NCBI GenBank assembly: GCA_963756525.1 | Contig: CAVWNR010000001.1 | Coordinates: 1,178,001-1,242,000 of the forward strand | DNA: 64,000 bases | Source of the DNA: CAVWNR01 sp963756525 | GTDB taxonomy: Bacteria; Actinomycetota; Actinomycetes; Mycobacteriales; Jatrophihabitantaceae | Direction of reading: 5' to 3' | In this document: in pieces, positions 8,845 through 16,982 of the stretch | Numbering within the stretch: the first letter of the stretch is position 1 | Layout: every line of letters starts with the position of its first letter | Made by a program: the position numbers and the translations under genes | Notes under the pieces: model-generated | What the model saw: only the letters and a program-made list of their open reading frames with translations | Told to the model about the DNA's origin: nothing | The model's database searches: none

Positions 8845-9131
8845 GCCGGGTCAGCGCAGGAACCGCGGGGTCGATCACCGCTGGCATCCACGACTTCGAC
8901 GGGCCGCCCGATGGGCGAGTCGTTGAGAACAGGCTAGAGCCTCGTGCCATCCGCGCGAGGACACGGCTAAGCCACCGAAGCACTAGGAACACTCGTGGAT
9001 ATTGCCGCTCGTCTCGGCGTCACGATCCGCGCTGATGCCGATCCTGACAATGTTGCATCACAGCGGACCCTCGAACACTCGGCATTTTCCTAGGTCGAAG
9101 CCGAGTCCGAGCTCTGTCGCTACGAGGCCTG
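8845..9131 (+). pseudogene. Decayed GNAT acetyltransferase, paralogue of the gene at 26.8-27.3 kb
   Basis: One frame can be followed with in-frame stops: LVPSARGHG, stop, ATEALGTLVDIAARLGVTI, RADADPDNVASQRTLEHSAF, stop, VEAESELCRYEA. The intact gene at 26815-27324 encodes LVPSARGQGYATEALAG, RADTDLDNVASQRTLERAGF and VGADSELCHYES at matching positions, and the DNA is alignable base by base back to about 8850 (GPPDG region). At least three stops interrupt the frame, two of them replacing Tyr codons. The N-terminal half is missing. This is a clear remnant of a duplicated GNAT gene. Confidence 0.85.
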
Positions 9132-9252
9132 AGTCAGCCACGTGCCGACCTAGCGAAAACACGTCCTTTCGGCTGCGCGTGCGAGCCCGCTAGCGATCCC
9201 CTTGCGGTTGGGCCGGGTGCCGGCTGCCGGGTCCGGCCGGGATACTGATGCA

Positions 9253-9879
9253 GTGGGCTCACTGCACCATGTCCGGTGGGTGGGCGGTGGGAGTAGCGCC
9301 GGTAAGACGACCGTGGCCTCGCTACTGGCGCAGCGCGTCGGTGCTCGCCTGTACAGCACGGACGAGACGATCCGTACCCATAGCAACCGGGTTGCGCCGG
9401 CGGAGGCACCGTTGCTCGAGTGCTTTCAGCGCATGAGCATGGACGAGCGGTGGGTGCGGCGCGATCCCGTGACGATGTACCGGACCTTCCCCTGGTTCCA
9501 CGGAGAGGGTTTCAACCTGGTGCTCGATGACCTGCGGCAGCTTCCGAACGACCGTCTGATCCTTGCCGAGGGCTTCCGACTGCTTCCGCGCCTCGTCCGG
9601 CCGCACCTGTCCGATCTCCGCCACGCGGTGTGGTTACTGCCCACGCCCGGGTTCCGCCAGGCCGCCTTTGCGCGGCGCGGTGGGGCCGACGCGTTCTGGC
9701 TGCGTACCAGCGAACCCGACCGGGCCCTGGCCAACCTGCTCGAGCGCGAACGGATCTTCACCGACGATGTCGCCGGTGAATGCGCCCGCTCCGGCATGAA
9801 TGTCGTGCACGTCGACGGCACCACAACCATCACAGATGTGGCCTGGCAGCTAGCGGCGCCGTTCCAACTGCCCCGCTGA
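9253..9879 (+). CDS. P-loop NTPase/kinase-like protein
   Basis: About 208 residues from GTG at 9253 (an upstream in-frame start at 9202 is possible). The Walker A loop VGGGSSAGKTTVASLLAQ lies at the extreme N-terminus, as in small-molecule kinases and adenylylate/zeta-like P-loop proteins. Later segments DLRQLPNDRLILAEGFRLLP and HAVWLLPTPGFRQAAFARR resemble a Walker B strand and a lid with basic residues. The substrate is not recognisable. It follows the GNAT remnant and has no operon partner. Confidence 0.7.
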   Translation: MGSLHHVRWVGGGSSAGKTTVASLLAQRVGARLYSTDETIRTHSNRVAPAEAPLLECFQRMSMDERWVRRDPVTMYRTFPWFHGEGFNLVLDDLRQLPNDRLILAEGFRLLPRLVRPHLSDLRHAVWLLPTPGFRQAAFARRGGADAFWLRTSEPDRALANLLERERIFTDDVAGECARSGMNVVHVDGTTTITDVAWQLAAPFQLPR

Positions 9880-10256
9880 GCCACACTCACCCCGCCGCCG
9901 CAACCTATGCCAACGCCGACGATCCGCCACACCAAACCGCCACGGCGCACTGCCCGGTGCCCGGCTGCCCGGGCGGGGTCGTGTGAACCGTCGACGACCT
10001 CGCCACCCCCGCCTGAACCACCCGCCCGGCTGACCGCAAACGACCAGCCGCGCCGCAGCGGCCCCGGCACACCCAGTGAACACCCAGCGGGGCAGCGGAC
10101 ACCCCGATCCAGCCAAGCCGAAACCGCGCCAACCCAGCCACCCCGGGCCCGCCGACTGAATACCCACACCACAGGCGCACCGGGAACGCCTTCACCACAG
10201 GTCAGACGGCCGGCCCGTCACAACGTCACAGACGAGTTTCGTGAACCCGATGACCG
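9880..10256. other. Intergenic region, no gene supported
   Basis: About 375 bp of extremely GC-rich, Pro/Arg/Thr-coding-looking sequence open in several frames on both strands. None has a domain, a plausible ribosome binding site or a start in context. It separates the P-loop gene from the convergent SDR gene. Confidence 0.4.
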
Positions 10257-11216
10257 CTAACTTAGTGAATCGAACAGTTCGGCGTAGTCGTAAGCGGCCT
10301 CGGGCTTGGCGCGCACCTTCACGTCGATCAGCTTCGCGTCGTCGCCGACCAGGATCCGCCACCCGCCGGAGCGCACCCCGTCGAGGATGATCGCGGCCGC
10401 ATCGGCCGCGGGGAGCGGTGCCTTGTCACGGAAGTCGGCCTGCATCCGGGCGAGCGTGGCGCGTAGGTCGTCGGGCGACGGGTTCTCGGCGAGCAACCCG
10501 GCGCGGATCAGACCGGCTCGTGCGCCGGGCGGGATCACATCACGGATCTGCTCGTCGGTCATCCTTGCCGGCTCGGGCAGGCCGCGGGCGCGCAGGCTGT
10601 TGGCGGCGATGTCGGTGCCCACGTGCCCGGGCAGCACCAGCACCACCCGGACCTGCGGCGCGTTGGTACGCAGGTCCTCGACCAGCGCCTCGGTGAACCC
10701 CTTGACCGCGAATTTGGCGGTCGCGTAGGCGGTGTTGGGCAGGCCCGGGCCCAGCGCCGCCCAGAATCCGTTCACGCTGCTGGTGTTGACCAGCACGCCG
10801 TCGCCGCTGGCGATGAGCAGCGGCAGGAACACCCGGGCGCAGTGGTAGACGCCCCACCAGTCGACGGCGAAGACGCGTTCCCACTCTTCCCGGCTGTCGT
10901 TGACGAAACTGGCGCCGCCGCCGATGCCGGCGTTGGCGAACACCAGGTCGACATGATCGCTTTCGTGCTCGGCGAGTAGCTCGTCGCGGAACCGCCGCAG
11001 CTGCGCCTCGTCGGACACGTCGCAGACGTGGCCGGTGACCCGCACCCCGGCCGGGGCACCGGCCTGCCCGGTCGCGGCGCTCTGCGCGACCGTGTCCGTC
11101 TGCCAGTCGCAGGCCGCCACCGAGCAACCCAGCGCGGCGAGCTGGCCGACCAGCTCACAGCCCATACCCGACCCGCCGCCGGTCACCACCGCGAGCTTGC
11201 CGGTGAACCAGTCCAC
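10257..11216 (-). CDS. SDR-family NAD(P)-dependent oxidoreductase
   Basis: Short-chain dehydrogenase, about 319 residues, cytoplasmic. The cofactor motif is VVTGGGSGMG, the NAG motif is FANAGIGGG, and the active site has Ser in VNTSSVNG and YATAKFA for the YxxxK pair. The C-terminal 70 residues, including PPGARAGLIRAGLLAENPSP, give a longer substrate lobe than a minimal SDR. I prefer the GTG at 11216 because GGGAGG precedes it and the protein then starts directly before the nucleotide-binding fold; an upstream in-frame start at 11291 would overlap the divergent dehydratase promoter. Substrate unknown. Confidence 0.9.
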   Translation of the reverse strand: MDWFTGKLAVVTGGGSGMGCELVGQLAALGCSVAACDWQTDTVAQSAATGQAGAPAGVRVTGHVCDVSDEAQLRRFRDELLAEHESDHVDLVFANAGIGGGASFVNDSREEWERVFAVDWWGVYHCARVFLPLLIASGDGVLVNTSSVNGFWAALGPGLPNTAYATAKFAVKGFTEALVEDLRTNAPQVRVVLVLPGHVGTDIAANSLRARGLPEPARMTDEQIRDVIPPGARAGLIRAGLLAENPSPDDLRATLARMQADFRDKAPLPAADAAAIILDGVRSGGWRILVGDDAKLIDVKVRAKPEAAYDYAELFDSLS

Positions 11217-11354
11217 GTCCGCCGCCTCCCGCCTCGCCGGTCCAGTTTGGACTGACACCGATACTCCCATCGGCCAAGACCCAAAGTGCACTCATCGCGC
11301 GAACGGGCCGCCTCCTCCGTGGCCGATGCCGTCGGTGCGTCAGGATGGGGTGTT

Positions 11355-12311
11355 GTGGAGCTGGTGGGCATCGAGCAGATCCGGCGGGCGGCAACCAATC
11401 TGGCCGGCGTGGCGGTACGCACCCCGCTGCTGCCGCAGCCGTGGGCCGATGTGGGCCGGCCGCTATGGGTGAAGCCGGAGAGCCTGCAACCCGTCGGTGC
11501 GTTCAAGATCCGCGGTGCCTACCACGCGATCGCGGCCCTCCCCGAGGAGGCGCGCATCCGCGGGGTGATCACCCACTCGAGCGGCAACCATGGCCGGGCG
11601 GTGGCTTACGCGGCAGCCCGTTTCGGCATCCTGGCCGTGGTCGTCATGCCCCGCGGTGCGCCGGTGATCAAGGTCCACGCAGTGCGCCGGCTCGGCGCCG
11701 AGGTGGTGCTGGTCGAGCCCGGCGAGCGGCTGGAAGCGGCCAAGAAGCTGGCCGGCGAGCGCGACCTGACGCTCATCCCGCCCTACGACCACCCGGACGT
11801 GATCGCCGGCCAAGGCACGATCGGGTTGGAGATCGTGGCCGACCTGCCCACCGTGGAGGTGCTGCTGGTGCCGGTGGGCGGGGGCGGGCTGGCCTCCGGG
11901 GTCAGCGTCGCGGTCAAGGCGCTGCGGCCGCAGACCGCCGTCTACGGGGTCGAGCCCGACCTCGCACCCGACGCCCGCGACTCGCTGGCCGCCGGCCGGC
12001 TGGTGCCCTACCCCGACCGGCAGCGCTACGCCACCATCGCCGACGGGATGCGCACCCCGCTGTCCGAGCTGACCCTTGCCCACCTGCGGGCCAACCTGGA
12101 CGGCATCCTCACCGTCACCGAGCACGAGATCCGCGCCGCGGTCGGCCTGCTCGCCCGCGCCGCCAACCTGGTCGCCGAGCCGTCGGGAGCAACCAGCGTC
12201 GCCGCCTACCAGTTCCACGCCGACCAGCTCCCCGCCGGACGCACCGTGGCCGTGATCTCCGGCGGCAACCTCGATCCCGCGCTGTTCGCCGAACTAGTCC
12301 ACCAACGCTGA
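11355..12311 (+). CDS. Threonine/serine dehydratase-type PLP enzyme
   Basis: Fold-type II pyridoxal-phosphate enzyme of the threonine ammonia-lyase/serine racemase group, about 318 residues. The Schiff-base lysine lies in PVGAFKIRGAYHA near the N-terminus, the substrate loop is THSSGNHGRAVAYAA, and the phosphate-binding glycine loop is VPVGGGGLASG. A C-terminal regulatory ACT domain is absent, as in the catabolic or racemase-like forms. GTG at 11355 was chosen because AGGATGGGG lies just upstream and the conserved region starts soon after. It is divergent from the SDR at 10257-11216, with which it shares the intergenic promoter region. The exact amino acid cannot be decided. Confidence 0.88.
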   Translation: MELVGIEQIRRAATNLAGVAVRTPLLPQPWADVGRPLWVKPESLQPVGAFKIRGAYHAIAALPEEARIRGVITHSSGNHGRAVAYAAARFGILAVVVMPRGAPVIKVHAVRRLGAEVVLVEPGERLEAAKKLAGERDLTLIPPYDHPDVIAGQGTIGLEIVADLPTVEVLLVPVGGGGLASGVSVAVKALRPQTAVYGVEPDLAPDARDSLAAGRLVPYPDRQRYATIADGMRTPLSELTLAHLRANLDGILTVTEHEIRAAVGLLARAANLVAEPSGATSVAAYQFHADQLPAGRTVAVISGGNLDPALFAELVHQR

Positions 12312-12586
12312 CCCCGAACACGTACCGCGCAGGCGGTTGGTGCCGCCGGAGGTTGCGCGGGCTAGAGGGTGGCGATGGGCTCGGCTCGGACGCCGCCCGC
12401 GGCCCGGCAAACCTGCCAGGGCCACACGTCAGTGGTGCTGGGTGCACGCAAACCGCGTCGGTGGTCGATGCTTTCAGCTGGTCGCCCGGTGCGTGGACAG
12501 CCACCGTGGTCTAGGGTCGGTCTAGGGTGGGCGTCGCCGCTAGACGGCGCCACCGACGCGATCCCCCTATCGGAAGGGGCGGGCAG

Positions 12587-12868
12587 ATGACGACACTCGA
12601 AGTGCAACGCCAAGCCATTCAGATCGACAGGCGGCTGCTCGTGTCGGGCGCCGTCCTCCTCGGGATCGGCGGTCTATGCGGCGCGGCCGGCATGCTGCTG
12701 GGAACCTACGCACTCATCTCCGCTACCCGGCAATGGGTCAACCAGCAGGAGACACCACCCAACGAGATCGTGCGCCGGCGACTGCAGCAGGCGAAAGTTG
12801 CCGGAGCAGCAGCGGCCGACGCCTGGCGGCGCAACACCAAGTCGCTGGATGCCCCGACGTCGGACTGA
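12587..12868 (+). CDS. Small single-pass membrane protein, unknown function
   Basis: 93 residues from ATG at 12587, with GGAAGGGG about 8 bases upstream. A short N-terminal region is followed by a hydrophobic helix (LLVSGAVLLGIGGLCGAAGM) at residues 17-40 and a charged cytoplasmic-looking tail (NEIVRRRLQQAKVAGAAAAD). No family recognised. Codon use is normal for the window, supporting a real gene. Confidence 0.65.
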   Translation: MTTLEVQRQAIQIDRRLLVSGAVLLGIGGLCGAAGMLLGTYALISATRQWVNQQETPPNEIVRRRLQQAKVAGAAAADAWRRNTKSLDAPTSD

Positions 12869-12914
12869 CACCGCATTCGGGGCGCACCTCGGCCCCGGCG
12901 CAACCAGCCGTCGC

Positions 12915-13155
12915 TCGCTGCCCGAGCAACAGAATGATGCCGACGGTGGTGAGGTCGGCCAGCGCTCCGATCGAGAACAGCACCGCGCAGCCGTGTTTGC
13001 TGACCGAGTTGAATGCCTCAGCGAGCGGGGCGTCGATCTTCATCTGGTTGTACTTCACCATGCCGGTCACGACGAGGGCCACTGCGACGTACAGCGCGGT
13101 GTCGAAACCGATCAACGCGAAGAACAGCAGGGCGGCGGCCGGCTTCACCAATCGA
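12915..13155 (-). pseudogene. Remnant of an APC-family amino-acid permease with internal deletion
   Basis: The minus strand encodes ALLFFALIGFDTALYVAVAL, then VVTGMVKYNQMKIDAPLAEA and FSIGALADLTTVGIILLLGQ. In YfnA/CAT-type amino-acid permeases the FFAYIGFD segment is followed by about 30 residues (the EE/NPQRDLP loop and start of the next helix) before LLYVAVALVLTGMV; here the two are joined directly. The N-terminal half and everything after LGQ are missing. Only about 80 codons survive in a frame that reads on into unrelated sequence. It is therefore a deleted permease gene, not a functional protein. Confidence 0.8.
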
Positions 13156-13502
13156 TAGCGCACCACCGCGAATCTGATCTTCGCGGATAACCGATGCGAC
13201 GCATCGACGGAGCGCCGAGGTCGGTGACGCAATAACTGGATTCAACTCGACTTGTCGGACAGTTTGCGGCTCGGCAATCGCACCGCGAACTGCGGGCACC
13301 GCCCAGTCTGGCTGATCGTGGTCGGCTGCCCGGTCGATGCCGAGGGACTCGCCGCGACGGTAACGCCGGCTGAGCATCCGTTTCTTGCGACCGTTCGACT
13401 CGAGTGCCGACCCAGGGGGCTACCCGAGGGTGCGCAGACGCACCGGATCGGGCAGCATGCGGCTCAGGCATCGTCCCGCAGCCTGCCGAAAGGGGAAGAG
13501 TC
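13156..13502. other. Intergenic region upstream of the RidA gene
   Basis: About 345 bp between the permease remnant and the RidA-family gene. It must contain the RidA promoter. I see no recognisable riboswitch, strong inverted repeat or small gene. Confidence 0.4.
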
Positions 13503-13961
13503 ATGATCGACGAGCGGCTGGCCGAACTCGGCATCCAGTTACCGGCGGTCTTCCCGCCAGCGGGCAACTACCTGCCTTGCGTCATCGACGGTGAGGTTGT
13601 GCACGTCGGCGGGCACGGCCCGGTCGACGGTCAGCGCATGATCTGCGGCAAGGTCGGGGCCGACCTCAGCCTGGACGAGGGCCGTGCCGCGGCTCGGCTC
13701 GCCGCGCTGTCGGCGTTGGCGACGCTGCGCGCGGAGCTCGGCTCCCTCGACCGGATCGGCCGAATCCTGCGGGTATTCGGCATGGTCAACGTGGCACCCG
13801 GGTTCACCCGGACGCCAACCGTGATGGACGGTTGCTCCGACCTGCTGGTCGACGTCTTCGGCGACGCCGGTCGGCACACTCGCTGCGCGGTTGGACTCGC
13901 CGAGCTGCCGATGAACATCGCCGTCGAGATCGAGATGACCGCCCGGCTCGGTTCCGCCTGA
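13503..13961 (+). CDS. RidA/YjgF-YER057c-UK114 family protein
   Basis: 152 residues. Trimeric cytoplasmic RidA-superfamily protein of the larger YjgF-like branch (ERLAELGIQLPAVFPPAGNY, then VHVGGHGPVDGQ). Family members hydrolyse reactive enamines/imines released by PLP enzymes. The C-terminal half has the usual DVFGDAGRHTRCAVG and LPMNIAVEIEMTA; in this family an Arg before the A/VG turn (here Arg in HTRCAVG) is the catalytic position. ATG at 13503 has a purine-rich AAAGGGGAAGAG upstream. A threonine-dehydratase-type gene about 1.2 kb upstream would produce such enamines, a suggestive but unproven link. Confidence 0.88.
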   Translation: MIDERLAELGIQLPAVFPPAGNYLPCVIDGEVVHVGGHGPVDGQRMICGKVGADLSLDEGRAAARLAALSALATLRAELGSLDRIGRILRVFGMVNVAPGFTRTPTVMDGCSDLLVDVFGDAGRHTRCAVGLAELPMNIAVEIEMTARLGSA

Positions 13962-14153
13962 GCACGTCGCGCCGCCCGCCAGACGAGGAGGAGGTCGCCG
14001 AGCTCGAGGCGGCGGGCTGGCACCTTGACGCGGGGTCGTCCAAATTCCGGTCAAGGAACGCGGAACCGCCGGCTGGTCTGGCGCAACGGGGACCTCGAGT
14101 TGCTGTGGGTCCAGGAGGAGGACGCCGCACGGCACGCCCCGCTACCGCGCTGA
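13962..14153 (+). pseudogene. Possible small gene broken by a frameshift
   Basis: Two adjacent frames look coding. The first gives PDEEEVAELEAAGWHLDAGS from about 13975. After about 14045 the sense continues one frame over as NRRLVWRNGDLELLWVQEED and ends at TGA 14151-14153. Joining them with one base shift near 14045-14060 gives a short acidic protein of about 60 residues with no family I recognise. It could also be chance reading in GC-rich DNA. Confidence 0.3.
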
Positions 14154-14255
14154 TCCTGAACGGACGGCGCGTCGATCAACCGTCGGTGAGTCGGCGCGAT
14201 CATCGTCTGGGATTCGCCCCGGGCGGCGGGATGTGAGGGCCTGGCGAGCCCTGGC

Positions 14256-14741
14256 TCAGCCAGCCGACCGCCGACGCGCTGCGGCCAGCACCGCCATGGC
14301 TTGCTGCGCGCCCTCCTGCCCGTCGCTGCGCGCGTCGCTGTCGGGGTCCAGGCTGCGGTAGATGTCGAAGAAGTTCGCGATCTCGCGTCGTTGGTGCTCG
14401 GGTAGCTCCGGGAGATCGGTGACCGCGGCATAGGCCGGTTCGCCGTCGGGAACGCACACCAGCTTGGCCTCCCGCCGGCCGCCGGCACGGATCCAGAACA
14501 CGCCGACCGGTCGCGCCGACACCCAGGTCCCCGGGTAGGTGGGTTCTACCGTCAGCAGCAGCGCATCCAGCCGCTCGCCGTCCGAGCCCACCGCGTCCGG
14601 GACATACCCGTAGTCGGCCGGGAAGGCGAACGAGCCTGGCAGCCGCCGGTTTAGGCGCATAACTCCGCGCTGTGGGTCGTGCTCGTACTTGTTGCGGCTG
14701 CCCCGCGGAGTTTCCACCACCACATCGATCAGCTCGGTCAC
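14256..14741 (-). CDS. Divergent family I inorganic pyrophosphatase-like protein
   Basis: 161 residues, OB-fold soluble pyrophosphatase family. Recognisable segments are ETPRGSRNKYEHD, AFPADYGYVPD, REAKLVCVP and TDLPELPEHQRREIANFFD. The signature normally D-x-D-P-x-D reads DGERLD, so the second Asp is Glu and Pro is Arg. The region carrying the two further metal Asp residues reads RAGGRREAK, and the Tyr-Lys pair near the end reads YRS. The overall fold is kept but several metal ligands are replaced. It may act on another phosphoanhydride or be non-catalytic. Start at ATG 14741. Confidence 0.82.
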   Translation of the reverse strand: MTELIDVVVETPRGSRNKYEHDPQRGVMRLNRRLPGSFAFPADYGYVPDAVGSDGERLDALLLTVEPTYPGTWVSARPVGVFWIRAGGRREAKLVCVPDGEPAYAAVTDLPELPEHQRREIANFFDIYRSLDPDSDARSDGQEGAQQAMAVLAAARRRSAG

Positions 14742-14942
14742 CTCGACTCCCGAAACAGGACGCCCCCGGCGCGGAGCTGGCTGATCGCCGCAGCGCCACC
14801 TGAACTGCCGCCCCCGCGGGCGTGCGCGCCTCGTCGGTAAGCGAGCGAGTTCCGACGCCGCGCAGCGGATCGCCGCTGCCGTGTTTCTGGCCGCGGGCAG
14901 CGGCCCACACTGCGGGATCCAGGCGAGCGGATCAGCATTGGC

Positions 14943-15188
14943 TCAGCTCTGCTCCCGGGGCGTCGTGTTGTCAGTGCCACCGAGGCGAACGAGGAATTGG
15001 TGACAGCGGTGCGCGCGGCGAGAGTCCTCGGCCATCACCTCCTCGAAGAAGCTGGCAATGTCGTCTTCGCCGGCGTTGCGGGCGTCGCGCACATACTGTC
15101 CGTAGTCGTGCCCGGCCTTCAGCGAGTGGTACTGCACCGAGATCAGGTCGTAGGTGACGTCGTCGAAGCCGGTCTCCCCGGTAGCCAT
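14943..15188 (-). CDS. Small helical (ferritin-like) conserved protein
   Basis: 81 residues from ATG at 15188, which has a strong AGGAGGA upstream. The sequence TYDLISVQYHSLKAGHDYGQ followed by DDIASFFEEVMAEDSRRAHR looks like two amphipathic helices with conserved His and Glu/Asp, similar to small actinobacterial proteins annotated as hypothetical or ferritin-like. A longer reading to 15299 is possible but lacks a ribosome binding site. Divergent from the downstream SAM hydrolase-like gene. Function unknown. Confidence 0.7.
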   Translation of the reverse strand: MATGETGFDDVTYDLISVQYHSLKAGHDYGQYVRDARNAGEDDIASFFEEVMAEDSRRAHRCHQFLVRLGGTDNTTPREQS

Positions 15189-15316
15189 AGCGTCCTCCTG
15201 CACGGTACGGGCGGATAGGTGGCGTGGGTGTACCGCGAAACAGCGCCGCGTAAACCGGACGACCGGGTCACGTTCAGGGTCGGTGGCGAAGTGCAGCATC
15301 CCCGGGAGGGGGGAAG

Positions 15317-16120
15317 ATGAGCCGTGTGCTCGTCCATCTCGTGGCGGACTACGGTCCCGGCGACCTCGCGGCCGCAGAGGTGCACCAGCAGCTTGCGCTG
15401 CACCTGCCTGGAGCGCAGATCATCTACCTGCCGGTGGCGCCATTCGACACCATCGGCGCGGGTTTCTGCCTGGCCCAGCTGGCGTTGACCGACGGGCCAG
15501 CGGCTCGGATTGTCTACCACAACGTGGCGCCCAGGGCCGACGACGACAACCCGCGGCTGGGCAACGAGGGCGAGCGCTTGGCCGCTGCGTACCTGCCGAA
15601 CGGCGTGCTGGTCGTCGGCGTTTGCGCCGGCTACACGTTTTCGTACCTGCGCGAGTCCGTCGACGACTGGGAGCTGTTCGAAGTGCTCGTGCCCGAGACC
15701 GGCTCGCAGTTTCGTTCGCGGGACGCCTTTCCGCCGCTGGTGCCGCGGCTGGTGGCTCGCGACCGGGCGGTGCTGGTGGGACGGCTGCCGGCCGACGCGG
15801 TGCCGCCGGTGCCGCAGCGCGCGGTCGCCTACACCGACGGCTACGGAAACCTCAAGACCACCTGGGCTGAGCCGCCTGCCGACGTCGGCAGCCGAGTGGC
15901 GCTGCGCATCGGCGAAGCACACGCCAGCGCGGTGGTGAGTGACGGGACCTTCGACGTGCCCGCCGGCGAACTGTCGTTCGCCCCCGGCAGTTCGGGCTGG
16001 GTTCTGCCGGACGGATCGGTGCGGTGCTGGTATGAACTGTTCGCCCGCGGCGGCAGCGCCGCGGAGATATTCGGCTTCCCGGCGAGCGGAACGCAGATAT
16101 CCGTCCAGTCCGTGCAGTGA
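15317..16120 (+). CDS. SAM hydrolase / chlorinase-fluorinase (DUF62) family protein
   Basis: 267 residues matching the two-domain layout of the SAM hydroxide adenosyltransferase and fluorinase/chlorinase family. The N-terminal domain starts VLVHLVADYGPGDLAAAEVH, has the ADYG motif where these enzymes keep a Ser/Thr-DFG-type loop, and contains ARIVYHNVAPRADDDNPRLG. The C-terminal barrel has VAYTDGYGNLKTTW, corresponding to the conserved D-x-FGN-x-x-T/S-N motif. Most bacterial members cleave SAM with water to adenosine and methionine; true halogenases are rare. GGGAGGGGGGAAG precedes the ATG. Assigned by motif; the sequence is divergent in the central loop. Confidence 0.7.
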   Translation: MSRVLVHLVADYGPGDLAAAEVHQQLALHLPGAQIIYLPVAPFDTIGAGFCLAQLALTDGPAARIVYHNVAPRADDDNPRLGNEGERLAAAYLPNGVLVVGVCAGYTFSYLRESVDDWELFEVLVPETGSQFRSRDAFPPLVPRLVARDRAVLVGRLPADAVPPVPQRAVAYTDGYGNLKTTWAEPPADVGSRVALRIGEAHASAVVSDGTFDVPAGELSFAPGSSGWVLPDGSVRCWYELFARGGSAAEIFGFPASGTQISVQSVQ

Positions 16121-16165
16121 TCAGCGCCCAGGGCCGCGCGGAACGGCGCCCAGACCGAATGGCGG

Positions 16166-16831
16166 CTACAGGACCGCGCGGACGGCCTGTTCGAAGCGGG
16201 CGACGTGGTCCGCGGCCAGCTCGCCGGCTTTGGCGGTGTCGCCGTCGAGCACCGCCTGCAGCAGTGGGCGGTGCTCGTCGACATGGCCGGCGAGGTCGGA
16301 GAGCCGATCGGCGACCAGACACCAGATCCGGGTGGCGAGATTGTCGTAGTGGGCCAGGGTGTCTTCCAGGAACGGGTTGTGGGTGGCGGCGTAGAGGGTC
16401 CGATGTACCCGCATATCCAGGTGCATCAACTGCGTCGCGTTCCGGGCTGCGCCGTCGCGCGGGGACTGCGCGTCCAGCTCGTCGAGCAGGGCGCGCAGCG
16501 CGGCGCGGTCGTCGGGCGTGCAGCGGCGGGTGGCGGTGGTCGCGGCGAGCGGTTCGAGCTGCTGGCGGACCTCGGAGATATGCCCGAGGTCGGTCAAATT
16601 GACCTCAGTCGCGAACGTGCCGCGACGCGGGTACACGGCGACGAGGCGTTCGGACTCCAGCCTCTTGAGCGCTTCGCGCACGGGCGTCCGGCCGACGCCG
16701 AGGCCCGACGCCAGTTCCTGGTCGTCCAGTGGGGCGCCGGGGCGGACGTCCAGTGTGACCAGCCGGTCTCGGATCTCGAGGTAGGCCCGTTCAGCCAAGG
16801 ACACCGTGCCGTTGCTGGCTGAATCGCTCAT
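16166..16831 (-). CDS. GntR-family regulator, FCD (FadR) subgroup
   Basis: About 221 residues. The N-terminal winged HTH (LAERAYLEIRDRLVTLDVRP, then GVGRTPVREALKRLESERLV) and the C-terminal all-helical FCD ligand-binding domain (HLDMRVHRTLYAATHNPFLE, and H/D/E positions around VDEHRPLLQAVLDGD) are both complete. ATG at 16831, with a GTG one codon upstream. It is divergent from the glyA remnant and soxBDAG cluster, and an AT-rich stretch with a TGATATATCA palindrome lies between them. It is the likely controller of that cluster; the ligand is inferred to be a pathway intermediate. Confidence 0.92.
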   Translation of the reverse strand: MSDSASNGTVSLAERAYLEIRDRLVTLDVRPGAPLDDQELASGLGVGRTPVREALKRLESERLVAVYPRRGTFATEVNLTDLGHISEVRQQLEPLAATTATRRCTPDDRAALRALLDELDAQSPRDGAARNATQLMHLDMRVHRTLYAATHNPFLEDTLAHYDNLATRIWCLVADRLSDLAGHVDEHRPLLQAVLDGDTAKAGELAADHVARFEQAVRAVL

Positions 16832-16897
16832 CACACCGCCCCACTGGATCTCGCGCTTGACGCTGCCCCGCTTCTGACATTAGTGTAGCTACTCAAC

Positions 16898-16907
16898 TGA
16901 TATATCA
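16898..16907. promoter_or_regulatory. Putative GntR operator and divergent promoter
   Basis: TGATATATCA is a perfect 10-bp palindrome within the only AT-rich stretch nearby (about 16880-16915), between the divergent GntR regulator and the sarcosine cluster. FadR-subgroup regulators bind short palindromes of similar size. Assignment is by position and symmetry. Confidence 0.55.
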
Positions 16908-16982
16908 AAAGTCTGACACTCTCTACAAGGTGCTGATGAGAACCGCCACTCTGCCGGATGTGCTTCCCGACCGCTGTCGGCG

